Origin: Allodiplogaster sudhausi
Taxonomy: Eukaryota > Nematoda > Chromadorea > Rhabditida > Diplogasteridae
Assembly (NCBI GenBank): GCA_945643635.1
Contig: CALZFC010000056.1
Span: forward strand, 148,501-212,500
Direction of reading: 5' to 3'
Length of the DNA stretch: 64,000 bases
Shown: positions 52,626 to 64,000 of the stretch, piece after piece
Layout of the letters: each line of letters begins with the position of its first letter
Numbering within the stretch: the first letter of the stretch is position 1
Program-made: the position numbers and the translations under genes
The notes under the pieces: model-generated
Databases searched by the model: none
Seen by the model: the letters and a program-made list of their open reading frames with translations, nothing else
What the model was told of the DNA's origin: nothing

Positions 52626-53210
52626 TCAGTTGGCCTTGCCTGCCACCTTTTTATTTGCTCGCTTTGCCTTTCTTTCCTCCTCCTTCAACTTCTTGGCGTT
52701 GATGGATCCTAGGAGCTTGTACGAGACGAAGGCTGCAAGCAAGAACACTTATCATTCTGCTTATTTTAAATCCAAAACTAAACGATGGAGCCGCAGGCCA
52801 AACAAGAAAAGTCTTTTTTTTTAAATTCCTTCTCGACGCGATCTTACATTTTATCTTACTTAGTTAATGAGGATTCCGGGTTAATCGCGGATCATGCTTT
52901 TTTCAATACTAATAAATCTCTTTCTATAACATAGCCCACAATGAAATCCATAGTGCAATAATAGCTAGATATTGCTTCTGCAATCATGACGTGGCAATAT
53001 GTTTTATTATCCTTATTTTTCTTTAATTTATTTTTTATGTAGCATCATGCGAAACGAAAAGAAGCTCTTTAAATATAAGATAAATTGTCCCTCTCATTTC
53101 TACAACAGCCAAAACATACCGATGACGCCGACAACAATGACGAATGGGATGATGAAGACAGAGTTGTCGAAAGACTGGCCATGGGGTGACTTCCCTCCCA
53201 GCTCGACCAT
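52626..53210 (-). CDS. Small single-pass membrane protein, 65 aa
   Basis: Two exons, 53120-53210 and 52626-52732 (complement), join in phase. Layout: short polar N-terminus (MVELGGKSPHGQSFDNS), one hydrophobic helix (VFIIPFVIVVGVIAFVSYKLL), then a highly basic helical tail (KKLKEEERKAKRANKKV). The positive tail suggests Nout-Cin topology or an ER/mitochondrial membrane anchor. I do not recognise the family. A TTTATTCAG acceptor lies 21 bases upstream of the ATG (AG next to 53231), as expected for spliced-leader addition. It is too short and split to stand out as one open frame but has clear splice sites and composition. Confidence 0.7.
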
Positions 53211-53230
53211 TTTTACTCCCGGCGGAGAAG

Positions 53231-53240
53231 GCTGAATAAA
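53231..53240 (-). other. Candidate spliced-leader acceptor, small membrane-protein gene
   Basis: Minus strand CTTTATTCAG, with its last base at 53232, leaves a leader of about 21 bases before the ATG at 53210. Confidence 0.5.
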
Positions 53241-53883
53241 GATGTTAAATGCCAGTCACTACAGTGAAACCACGAATCACGAACAACCAATGCCACGCAC
53301 CCGATTGAGAGAGAGAAGTGCAGAAATGGAGGAAGCTGTGGCCAACCACCTGCTAAACAGAGGAAGTCTCACTCGGCACTTTTATTTAAATAATTAAAAT
53401 GTTTAACGATGGAGCGTTTTTAGTTACATATAGACATTTTCTTATTTAGAAAAAATTAAATAGCGGCTGATCTGTTCACCCACATTTAGTGAAAGTAAAA
53501 CAAACGAACAAAAGCAGATCTACTACGGTTAGCGTCGGTCAAACTGCAAGGCTATTAGACACCCCCGGCGAATCCCATCTCAACTGTACATACCCGTTCT
53601 GTTTTCTCTCAGTGGATTATAAAACAGAAAAGAATGCGTGCAAAGATGAGTTCACGGGCAGCGGTCGAGCCGAGAGGAAGATATGGAATCTCATAGTTTT
53701 CACCAGATACACTTCATGCTCTGCAGACATTGCATCAGTCATTTCTAGGCTACGATTGCATAAATGGTTTATAAAAACATATGGTAAAACAGTTCTAACG
53801 CACATATGAGAAGTCTTCAACAAACATGCTTGAAGTTCATAAATGTCACAAGTATATATCTTAGATCTCTAATTACGGTAGAA

Positions 53884-55657
53884 TTAAACAGGCGGTGAAG
53901 GAGGCTGCCAGGAATAGCGGCCGATCTGGTCGGGAGAGAGACGGCGATAGAACGGGGCAGAGCGAGAGACGCAGACATCATGAGAGAACTCGTCGATGTG
54001 GTTGAGATGAAGACGGGCCTACAACCAAACATTCAATGCATATCTCAGCACACCAATTAAATACTCCACCTACCTTAATCGGGTTGAAGAACATCCAGGA
54101 ATGGAACCAGAAGTAGGGAACATTCGGGTCGGGGAGCTGTAAGTATATCATTTAATTACAACTTAACAGTTTTCAAAAACACCTGTCGGATGGTGCGAGG
54201 AACGCCTCTTCCAGTGGAAAGGGAGCGTAGAATGAGAGCGAAGAGAGCGTACAGATAGAGGAGAGAGATGAAGGGTAGCAGAGAAAGAGAGACAAGATGT
54301 CTCTTGCCATCCTGGATAAGAGGGAGGGCGAGTGAGTAGATATCCTTCTTGGGGGAGGCATCCGTCAGGAGGAAGATCTTGCGGATGGAGGAGAGGGCGG
54401 AGGTTGGCTCAGTCTCCGCAGCTGCTTCTCGCTGCAGAGACGCAGCTGCTCGGAGCACGCCGGCAGCCACGTTCCCAGCATAAGACATCTGAAGGACTCC
54501 GCCTCTGTCGCCGAGGACGGGGATGGCACCCGAGGCAAGAATGCGAGATGAAGACAAGCGAAGCAGGTCAGTCACGGGAGACGAGATGTCACCTTCCCCG
54601 TACAGAGGAGGCACGCGCAGTACGACGGACAGGGGACGAGACAGCACTACTTGCTCCCCTTCCGACTTCGAGGAACAGTACGCCTGAGGAGGGAGAGCGA
54701 GAGAAAGAGAGGGAGAGCGAGAGACAGAGAGAGAGAGAGAGAGAGAAAGAGAGAGGGAGGGAGAGAGAGAGAGAGAGAGAAGGCAATCAGGAAGGGCGTG
54801 ACGTAGACAAAGAAAGCTTTTGAGTCTGCTAAAAGAGTCTAGAAATAACGAATGCAAACGCCGAACCTGAAAAGGCCACTGGCTCTGGTACTTGGATGCA
54901 TCGACTTCCATCTCATAGACATTGGGCCATCGCGAGGTTGTCTGCACGAAGACGGAGGAGATGTGGATGAGAGGAGTGGAGGGAGGGAGGACAGACACCA
55001 GCAGAGTGCACACTCAAATACGTTCAACATTTCTTTTATACTTCGGTCGCTTTTAATTAACAAAAAAAACGCCCGTGGATAAGGAAATTGCGAGAATACC
55101 TTCATAGAAATTGAAAGAAACAAAAGTGACGGAGCTGAGAAGAAAGGCTGACAGTCGACGTTGTGACGGCGGAGTTCCTGAGTGTCGGGCAGAAGAGTGG
55201 CGTCGAAGAAATCGTGGCAGTTGAATACGAGATTGGCAGTGGAGAGGAGGGAGGGCAGTGAGGAGAGGCCGGCTGATTGGCACAAGGCCAGGGACGACTC
55301 TTCCTCTGCATATCCAAGTCTCATTCAAGCAAACTGTGAGTCTCAAGGCAGAGATAAACTTGTTCGAAACGAACGATGGAATCTGGCCGACAAGTCGTCG
55401 GCAGAATCCCAGTACGTCCAAAGGAGAAGCTCGCCGCCCTCTGCGGCGAGTCCTCCGAATTGGTCGAGGCAAGCAAGGACCACGTGTCTGGCCAGCAAGG
55501 AGTCCGCACCCAGCACAACAATCCTCTTCTTGGTGGGATTAGTCTCGTCCTGAGGAAAGGCAAGTTGCATTATTCTAGATGAAACAATAAAAAAAGGTTT
55601 GCCAACCTGCCATTCCCCAGCAGAGGCATCCACGTAGACATCTCCCGATGACGACAT
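53884..55657 (-). CDS. 3beta-HSD/sterol dehydrogenase-like extended SDR
   Basis: Predicted 412 aa. Exons (complement): 55607-55657, 55360-55549, 55153-55305, 54867-55012, 54183-54683, 54074-54136, 53884-54018; phases agree. The family shows in the order of elements: a Rossmann first strand (KRIVVLGADSLLARHVVLACL), ANLVFNCHDFFD, HNVDL (the NVxGT position), PLIHISSVFVQ, the YxxxK catalytic pair (AYCSSKSEGEQ), VLRVPPLYGEGD, and VLQMSYAGNVAAGVLRAA. A hydrophobic helix (LLPFISLLYLYALFALIL) is typical of membrane-bound 3beta-HSDs. The glycine motif that binds NAD(P) is degenerate: only the first Gly of GxxGxxG is kept. Substrate unknown. The ATG lies 3 bases after a TTCATTCTAG acceptor. Confidence 0.8.
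54715..54782 (+). repeat. (GA)n microsatellite, SDR intron
   Basis: Interrupted GA repeat between exons 54183-54683 and 54867-55012. Confidence 0.95.
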
Positions 55658-55660
55658 TTT

Positions 55661-55672
55661 CTAGAATGAAAG
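55661..55672 (-). other. Candidate spliced-leader acceptor, SDR gene
   Basis: Minus strand CTTTCATTCTAG ends 3 bases before the ATG at 55657. A 3-base leader is characteristic of trans-spliced nematode mRNAs. Confidence 0.6.
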
Positions 55673-56014
55673 GAAAAAAGTTTCCGGAAGAAGTACATAA
55701 GCAGAGCCTAGACAACAGAACCGAACACAGATAAGGCTCTTGATTCAAATAGCCGAGTGAAGAAAGTGGACGAGGGAGAGGACGCGGTTATTATCTGCTG
55801 ATCTACCTCATTTGACAGATCAGTGAGCGGGATTCCCAAGCAAATAACCCGTTAAAATTCGTTATGTTATGGTTCTCGCTCTAGGCGCTGATGTCAACTC
55901 ATTGCATTTCCCATCAACTGTTTTCAATGCCGTATATGAGTGTGCTTTAACAGAATACTTCTCGATCTTCTTTATCAGTAATAGTGCCATGATTCCGAAC
56001 AGATCTGAAATGTC

Positions 56015-57353
56015 TCATGGATGGGTTGGATTCTCTTCTTCGGCCTCCTTCTTCCCATTCATCTGATAGTACATGTCAACTATCTTCTTCCAGTCTATTG
56101 CCGTTTCTATGCTCAGAGGTATGGCAGACATTCCCGATTCCACGTGGCGACCACCGTGCACATCTGCAGATTAACTCTCTCTCTCTCTCTCCCACTCTCT
56201 CCCTCTCTCTCTCTCTCCCACTCTCTCCCTCTCTCTCTCTCTCCCACTCTCTCCCTCTCCCTCTCTCTCTCCCACTCTCTCCCTCCCTCCCTCCCTCTCT
56301 CTCTCTCACTCTCTCTCCTCTCAGTCACTAACCATCAGCATCCTCCCTCATGGTCGGACTGCTTCTACCGGCGATTCCTCCCCCCATAGAATATGCGTCG
56401 ATGTTCTCTTCATTTCGCAGGTCTTGCTGTGCCTTTTCAGTGCATAATCTAACTGCAAAAAAGAAAGATTAAGAGTGAGAAGGCCGTAGAGAGAGAGAGA
56501 GAGACGGAGAGAGAGACGGAGAGATAGAGCGAGAGAGAGAGAAATAGGTAGGAAAAAAGAGAGAAAGAGAGAGAGAGAGTGAGAGAGAGAGGAAGACGGT
56601 GAGAGAGAGAGAGAGAGAAAGAGATAGGCGGGAAGAAACAGAGAGAAAGAGAGAGAGAGAGAGCGAGAGAGAGAGAGAGAGAGCGAGCGAGCGAGAGCGA
56701 GAAGCCAGAGAGAGCAACGCCGTTCTCTCGACACTGACGTCGATTGCGCCAGGCAACTTTAAGAAGAATGACGAATTTGGTTAGCATGTTGATGGGGGAG
56801 GGAGTGGCCGCCCGCTTGTTCATCTGCCGGATCAGAATCGCACGCCCGAACTTCCACTCCTGCACATCAAAACAATCTCTCCTTTTAGACAGGCAGCCAG
56901 TTATAGGAAGGACCTTATCTGACTGCGCTTGAATCCGTTGGTACGTATCGGACATCATGGCAATCAACAGGTTGATTAACACCTGAACAAGGATGGAATA
57001 GAGATAGGGAGAGGGCAGAGAAAGAGAGGGAGAGAGTACAGTGAAAGAGAGAGAGAGAGCACAGAGAAAGAGAGAGATAGCGAGAGAGCAGAGAAAGACT
57101 CAGATAACTGACGATGAGGGTGACCATCATGTAGATACCGAAGATGAGTTTGAGAATGATCTTAGAGAACTCAGGAACGAGATGGAGAGGAGGCATGGAG
57201 TCAGGCTCGACCAGTCCGAACAGAGAGAAGAACAACATCTCCAGAGTCTGCTCCGGAGATGAGAGACGCATCAATTCAGCCGAGTCGTCGTCCACCGGTT
57301 GATATGCTGGCTGGAGGGAGGTAGGGAGAGAGAGAGAGAGAGGGGGGGAGAGG

Positions 57354-57407
<54 letters not shown>

Positions 57408-59844
57408 ACAGAATGACACACCTGGAAGATTGACGTTACGTGTAGGGTGAACCCAGTGACGAACAGTAGCAGAATCACCAGAAATCGCGCAAGATCATAC
57501 ATAAGATCTCTACAACGAGGACTCATTTTGAAACGATTTCTTGTCTTCGTGGTTGCTAAATAATAATTAGAGGCGATTGTTAAGACTGAAACCTGATAAT
57601 GATTGCCCATGGACCGAAGAGGTGGTGCACGGTTAGGAAATCGAGATACTCAACAAATGCAAACAACAAAGCGAATGCGAACAACTGGTTCTGCAAACTC
57701 ATCAATTATTCATTATTTAAGAGTTGCAAGGTTCGGAGAAGAAACTTTTAAGTAGAGCATTGTGCGGGCGAAATGCAACTTCTCTTCGTTGTCCATCTGA
57801 GGGAAGAAGAAGGCAGGGATCAGGAAGGCCAGGACATGCACGGCGATGGCAAAGGCAGCCAAGATCAGAATGAGCACCTGAAAGAAGAGAAGGGGAGGGA
57901 CATTGGAAAAGAGATCACTGCCAATGATCTTCGGTATGTTCCTATTGTACCTTCCCCCAAAAACAAGACTATGAAACCCTGAATAACAAGGAAAGGTTAT
58001 CCAACCTTAACAATTCCGAGACCGGAGCCACCTCCGACATTGGAAAGCTCTGAAACAAGGTTACCAGAGAGCCAGAGGAGAAGGAGCCACTCCACAGGAT
58101 TAGGCCACACTGAGGTCACCTGGAGATTTCATTTGGTATGACCGAAGCGGAATGAAGACATGAAACTTCACTCGCCTCATACATCTTGTGAGTGATGTTC
58201 AGGACAACGGTTGTGAGCAAGATAGTAAAGTAGATATGAGAGACGATGTGGCAGACAAATTTGATGATTGGAGCTCGACCAATTCGAGAATCCAGTGGCA
58301 GCGAAAAATAAAACCTGCAGGTAAATGACAGAGAAGTAGAGATAAAGATTGAGAGAAGAGAGGGAGAGAGTGAAATAGAAATAAATTTAGAAAGACTACA
58401 TACCAAGCAGGTGGACAGAACAAAACGAAAATAGTGAAGGCGACAGTTTTTCCGAAAGACCAATCAACCCGCGCTGTCCATATCTCCGTTAGATATCTCT
58501 GCACGGATGCGTACGATACAACTTCTTTCTTTAAAAGAAATATCAGATAATCACTTCAGTTGAATAGAAAGATTGGAATCTCGCCTGTTCATTCTCGATT
58601 AACACATCCAGAAGCGGCCTTCCCCTCGTGTCCCTTGCCTTCAGCAACACGGCTGGATTGTATTCGCTTGCTGTGATGGACAACAACTCCACTGCCATGT
58701 TCTCAGAGAACACGGACACATTTTGAAGATCTTTCGCGCGCTCCTTAACCAATTCATTTGCTCTCTCGCTCTCTCTTTCTATCTCTCCCTTTCTCTCTCT
58801 CTCTTTCTCTCTCTCACTCTCTCTGATATTTCCTTCGTATCTCCCGAACCTTTTCCTTCTCACTCATGTCTCGGTAGAGTGCACTGAGTTTGACGGCAGT
58901 GTCAATGGGTGCGGGAGACTGCAGAATGAACTCCTGGAGGGGCTCATTGTCATTGCCCTTGCCGCATACCTCAAAGCTTTTCAGTGTGCCTTCTCCCTCT
59001 TTCTCTTCCTCTCTTCTGATTCTTCTCTTTTCTGACCATGAGATCGAAGATGAATTTTCTGTCATCCATGAGTTGGTGAGTGTCGTGCTTGTGCTTGAGC
59101 AGGAAGCGGAGACATTCCACATGGTTGTTAGCAGCCGCGAAGCAGAGAGGAACCTGGCGGGTGCTCTCTTCTATCAAAAACTTCCCTTCTCCTCCTTACC
59201 TTCCCCTCCTTCGTCTCTGCCAATGCATCTGCTGAACTCTTCATGAAAAGCTTCACCACATTAACATGGCCAGCCTTTGTCGCGTAGTGCATTCCAGTCC
59301 AACCATTCTGACGAAGAACTTCGAATTAGAGAAAGAAAAGGAGAGAGACAGAGAGACAGATTGAAGAAACGAATTCCTGCCTGATCCATGACATTTATGT
59401 TGCTGCCTTGAGCTATGAGAAGGGAGACCATTTCATAATGACCATTCATGGCAGCCAGGTGAAGAGGAGTACGACCACGACAGTCCTGGAACAGAGAGGG
59501 TTAGTGATGAGAGAGACAGAGAGAGAGAGAGAGAAAGATAGATAGAAAGCGAGAGAGAGAGGAGAGAGAGAGAGGATCATGAAAAGAGGGTGAAGAGGGG
59601 AGGGAGAGAGAGAGAGATTGAAGTAGTCAAAGTAGATTACCTTGCCGTGCTGCTGTTGAGTAGAGCGAGAGAGCAGCATGCCAACCACTGCAATGTGCCC
59701 CTGCTGGGCTGCCAGGTGGAGGGGAATGATGTTCTACAACAGAAGAGAAGGAGTTAGAGGGCAGAAAGAGAGCGAGAGAGATGGTGAGAGGAGAGAGACT
59801 AAGAGAGAAAGAGAGGAAAAATGAAGAAGACTGAAAGAAAAGAG

Positions 59845-59885
<41 letters not shown>

Positions 59886-60150
59886 CGAGTTTGCAGAGCG
59901 AAAGAGATGGCCACACCATCGTGGTGGAAGAGGCATCGACGGGTACACCCTGATTGAGAAGCATGCGAACGAGAGAGTCATGGCCAGACTGGGCAGCCAG
60001 GTGGAGAGGAGTCAGACCGTACTAAAATTGGCGCATTCATCTTTATTTTATTATACATACATATTCATTTGCCTATCTCTTCTTTTCCTTCCTTCTTTTC
60101 CTCTCACTCTATTACTTTATACATACATACATATACATACCTCTCTCTCA

Positions 60151-60196
<46 letters not shown>

Positions 60197-61929
60197 GTCT
60201 CTATCTCTCTTTCCACCTCTCTCAGTCTCTGTCTCTGCCTCTCCTTCTGTCTTTCTTTCTATCTCTCAGTCTCTCTCTCTCTCTCCCTCTCCCTCTGGCT
60301 TTCTTTCCTTCTCTCTCTGAGTCTGTCACTCTCTTCCTCTGTCTCTCCTTCCATCTCTCTCAGTCCCTCTCTCTCCCTCTGTCTCTCTTTACATCTCTCT
60401 CAGTCTCATTCTCTCTCATTCTCTCTCTCTCTCCCTCTCCCTATCCTTTATTTTCTCTTTCCATCTCTCTCTGCCTCTTTCCCCCTACACATGTTTCCTC
60501 TCTCTTTGTCATGCTCTCTCGCTCGCTCTCAACCTCGGTTGCGAATTCCTTGACAACATAATGATTGTAGATGGGCGGTTCACTTCGAATGGACGCAGGC
60601 ACATGTTTCATCATCTCAGAAACGAAGTCAGAGTTACCGTAGTAGGCAGCGATGTGAAGAGCGTTCAAACCGGTCTGAAAATGGTAGGGAGAGAGATGAA
60701 GGAAGAAATGGAGAGGGCGAGAGAAGTGAGAGAGGGCGAGAGAGGTGAGAGATTGAGACAGTGGAAGGGAGTTAGAGAGAAAGAGACAGTGCTAAGGAGT
60801 GCGAGTTGAGTAGAATTGCTAAGAATTACCTTCTTAGAGCATCTGCGCCAGAGTGTTTTCTCGAAAGCATTTAGAATGGAGACAACTCCATTTTTAGCTC
60901 CGAGATGAAGAGCAGTCATTCCGTGCTAGAAAAGAATGGCAAACTCGTTTACGTATATTATCGATACATAGCCAATTAAAAATATATTTGGTGGAATAAA
61001 AAAACTGCTTAGCCGACAGCGTTCTCGTCCTCTGGATTGGCTCCATTCTCAAGAAGAGTCTTGACAATCTTCTCGTGCCCCCTGCGGCTGCCATGTGAAG
61101 AGTAGTTGCTTCCAGACTTTTCGTCTTTGCCTCGATTACCATTGGCTTGTCGATCAACATCAGAGCGCGCACCACCGCTAGGGATCCCTCAATGTTTGCA
61201 CTTTGTCACAGTCTTCGTACTTATTGGTTTCACGATATCTCATGCAACATACATATGTATATGTATGTATGTATGTACATACATACATGCATACACACAT
61301 TCTACAGGTTGGCAATTTATTAACTTTCATGGCTGCGATGTGAGCACAAGTGAATCCATTGTGATCGATGGCGGTGAGGACGGCCTTGTTGTTCTGCTTC
61401 ATCTTCAGAAAGACTCGCACGACATCTGGGTAATCATTCTAAAGAAATTATTGAGATAAGTGAGAGAAGGAGAGTATATATAGAGAGAGGGGGAGAGAAA
61501 GAGGGAGAGATAAAGATAGAGGGAGAGGGGGAGAGAGATAGAGAGGGGAGAGATACAGAGAGAGAAAGAGGGAGAGAGAGAAATGGAGGTAAACATACCT
61601 CAGCAGCAAGATGCAGCGGCGTCTGTCCCTTGTCATCTCTTGCATTTGGATTGGCGCCAAGCGCAAGAAGAGTCTGGGAGACGGCGAGCTGGCCGAATCT
61701 GGCCGCGAAGTGGAGCGCCGTCTGGTTCTCCAGAGTGATCGCCTCCAGGGCGGCACCGTACTCCTATTGGTGGGGGAGGGGGTAATAGTCAGGTTGTCAT
61801 ACTGTAACTGAAAAGCTGCCAGCAGCATCCAGACCTGCACGAGGACGTTGACTACTTTGACATGGCCACTCTCGGCGGCCAAGTGAAGAGGAGCCTCTCC
61901 AGTCTTGGACTTGCTAGAATGGAAAAGCT

Positions 61930-61967
<38 letters not shown>

Positions 61968-63120
61968 ACCTGTTGACGAAAGCCTTATGCTGGAGAAGAA
62001 GCTGGCAGATTGCCAAGTGGCCATGGGCAGCCGCGAGATGCAATCCAGTACGGCCAGACTCATCGAAGACATCCACTCTCGCGTGGTGTTGTAGAAGAAT
62101 CTTGGCCACTGCTGTATGCCCACGGGCACACGCTTCCAGGAGAGGAGAGCGTCCGTGCTGAGGGAGAGAGTGAGAGAGAGAGAATCACACAGAGAGCGAG
62201 AGAGTGAGCGAGAAAGCGACAGAGAAATAGAGAGAGAGTCACACAGAGAGGGAGAGAGTGAAAGAGAAAGCGAGAGAGAAATAGAGAGAGTCACACAGAG
62301 AGCGAGAGAAAAAGAGAGAGTGAGAGAGAAAGCGAGAGAGAAATACATAGAGAGAGTCACAGAGAGCAAGAGAAAAAGAGAGAGTGAGAGAGAAAGCGAG
62401 AGAGAAATAGATAGAGTCACACAGAGAGCGAGAGAGTGAGAGAGAAATCGACAGGGAAATAGAGAGAGGCACACAAAGAGCGAGAGAGTGAGAGAGAAAC
62501 GAGAGAGAAATAGAGAGAGTCACACAGAGAGGGAGAGAAAAGGAGAAGAGGGAGAGAATAAAACCTTGCTTTGCTTGTTCTGAATGATCTGCACAGCTCC
62601 AGCCCCAATCTTGTTGACCATGGCGAGGAGCACGGCCTGGTTGCCAGAGCGAGCCGCGAGATGCATCGCAGTCTCTCCCGTCGCCTCTGACGGCTGTTCC
62701 ACATGAAAGGAATCTTGCACAAGGGAAAGAGAAAGGAAAGAGAATGCTGGAGGAACCTTGCCGCCGTAGTCAATGAGCAGATTGATGATCTTCGCGTCTT
62801 CTCCTTGGAAATGAAGTTGATCACTCTGAATCTGCGCTGCGTAGTGGACAGAAGTGAAGCCGTCCTGGAAAGTTCTTGTCAATCTCAAGACTCCCCTTCC
62901 TGGACTGACCTGGCTCTTGACATTGACATAGTCCCTGATCTCGTCGTTGCTCTTGTACGACTTGAGATGACTGAGCAGCAGCTGAGCCGCTTCCATGTTG
63001 CATGCCTGGGCTGCCACGTGCAGAGGAGACTCTCCCTTCTTGTTCAGCAGCTCGGCGTCCGCTTTCTCGTTCAGGAGAAGCCTAAGGTCGTCTCATGACT
63101 TCTCTCTCGCACTCTCTTGT

Positions 63121-63167
<47 letters not shown>

Positions 63168-64000
63168 AACGTGATGATGTCCTTGTTGCCAGTGCGTGCT
63201 GCGATGTGCAGACAAGTCTGGCCGTCCTCCTGGGTGACATTCGGCTGCCCTCCCGACTTCACCAACATCTGCGCGCATTCCTTGGCTTCTTTGCCAGAGA
63301 GAGACGCCGCTCAAGTCAATGATTCATTTAAGGGAAGTGCGAATGGAAGAGAGAAAGCAAATGAACCAAGATGGAGAGCGGTCTGCGCGAGTTTCCCTCC
63401 TCGGACGTGGATGTCCGCTCCAGCACCAAGCAGAGTCTCCACCACTGAAGCCTTGCCAGACTGCACAGCCACATGCAGGGCCGTGTAGTTGTCCTTAAAG
63501 ACTCTTCTCTCTCTCTCTCTCTATCTCTCTCTATCTCTTGCTCTCTCTCTATTTCTCTCGCTCTCTCCCTTTTCTGACAAACCCGCGTCCGGACATCCAC
63601 ATTGGTTCCTCTGGCGATGAGCATCTTGACGACTTCATTGAACCCGGCCGCGGCTGCGGAATGCAATCCGAGTGCGCCCTTCTTGTTCGGCATGTACAGG
63701 GGAACACCTCAATATGTTCTAGATGAACGGACGAATGATTAAGTGAGAAAGAGAAGACGACCTCTCTTGAGAAAGGCAAGGGCTGTGTTTGTGTATCCCG
63801 CGCTTGCCGCGATGTGAAGGAGGGTCGATCCGTCTCTTGTTCTACGGTTTTGTAGAAGAAGTCATTTTTAAGCCAAGGATTGCAAAAGATGTAGTATTCT
63901 GACATGGGAATAACGGGACACAATGAGAAAGCGAACCTGGCACGGATGGATGCGCCCATGTGGTCGAGCAAGAACTCAACGCATCCCGTGTGGCCGTGCT
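56015..64000 (-). CDS. trp-4: TRPN channel (NOMPC/TRP-4), 5' end outside window
   Basis: Mechanically gated cation channel of ciliated sensory neurons. The channel half (complement): 58848-58969 region (58850-58969), 58585-58743, 58404-58528, 58176-58314, 58006-58119, 57746-57877, 57593-57690, 57422-57509, 57113-57310, 56914-56982, 56758-56859, 56369-56452, about 56015-56086. Landmarks: PLLDVLIENEQ, YLTEIWTARVDWSFGKTV, SLPLDSRIGRAPIIKFV (S1), FVEYLDFLTVHHLFGPWAII, pore FFSLFGLVEPDSMPPLHLVPEF, S6 and TRP region VLINLLIAMMSDTYQRIQAQSD. From about 59037 to the right edge, roughly twenty ankyrin repeats occur on separate small exons (for example GMTALHLGAKNG, GRTGLHLAAAHGHLAICQLLL, GETAMHLAARSGNQ). 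Two introns use GC donors. One ankyrin exon (60985-61190) has a one-base frameshift. Confidence 0.93.
56177..56320 (+). repeat. CT-rich minisatellite with about 30 bp period
   Basis: Blocks of (CT)n each end in CCCACTCTCTCCCT, repeated four times before becoming irregular. Lies in the last large intron of trp-4, with the CT strand on plus. Confidence 0.85.
56488..56702 (+). repeat. Long GA-rich tract, trp-4 intron
   Basis: Over 200 bases of GA repeat with AAATAGG and GGAAGAA interruptions, coding-strand CT, between exons 56369-56452 and 56758-56859. Confidence 0.95.
60143..60480 (+). repeat. Long CT-rich tract, trp-4 intron
   Basis: Imperfect CT repeats with recurring CATCTCTCTCAGTC and CCTCTGTCTCTC variants, preceded by a short (CATA)n run at 60121-60141. 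Confidence 0.9.
61235..61300. repeat. (CATA/TATG)n tract
   Basis: Alternating ATGTATGTATGTACATACATACATG, an imperfect inverted arrangement, in a trp-4 intron. Confidence 0.8.
62161..62545 (+). repeat. GA-rich minisatellite, about seven units of 50-62 bp
   Basis: Each unit begins near TCACACAGAGAG (about 62184, 62238, 62290, 62355, 62413, 62466, 62520) and contains GAGAGAAAGCGAGAGAGAAATAG variants. It lies in one trp-4 intron between ankyrin exons. Confidence 0.85.
63129..63164 (+). repeat. (CT)n microsatellite, trp-4 intron
   Basis: Pure CT repeat between ankyrin exons near 63090 and 63170. Confidence 0.95.

Overview
This window is animal nuclear DNA. Split genes with small GT-AG introns cover most of it, and the introns are full of (CT)n/(GA)n microsatellites. 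It is probably from a nematode: the GSK-3 gene begins with the N-terminus I recall for nematode GSK-3 (MNKQLLSCSLK...), several start codons sit a few bases after a T-rich AG that looks like a spliced-leader acceptor, and the gene set (unc-40, ced-12, csnk-1, gsk-3, larp, bbs-9, trp-4) has direct nematode counterparts. I cannot name the species. All exon limits were read by eye from splice sites and reading phase.

Left part. A Nup153-type nucleoporin (minus, 70-5705, open at the left edge) is divergent from a complete 31-exon DCC/neogenin/UNC-40 netrin receptor (plus, 6367-18979). An ELMO/CED-12 gene (minus, 19818-23116) and a casein kinase 1 gamma gene (minus, 24602-27977) follow.

Middle. 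A coiled-coil protein of unknown function (plus, 30355-32536), a secreted protein of unknown family (plus, 32835-35993) and a small NEURL2-like NHR/SOCS-box protein (plus, 36405-37138) run in tandem. They converge on GSK-3 (minus, 37969-40454). A La-related protein of the LARP4/5 type (plus, 43445-46513) follows a 3 kb stretch without a recognisable gene.

Right part. Four minus-strand genes lie head to tail: trp-4/NOMPC TRPN channel (56015 to beyond the right edge), a 3beta-HSD-like SDR (53884-55657), a 65-residue single-pass membrane protein (52626-53210) and BBS9/PTHB1 (48117-51997). TRPN and BBS9 are both ciliated-neuron genes. A perfect RFX/DAF-19 X-box lies at the 5' end of bbs-9.

Other structure: repeated GC-AG introns required by reading phase, CT microsatellites that form the polypyrimidine tracts of 3' splice sites, one MITE-like element with about 42 bp inverted repeats inside unc-40, a dispersed SINE-like repeat, a perfect 14 bp hairpin, and a one-base frameshift in an ankyrin exon of trp-4.
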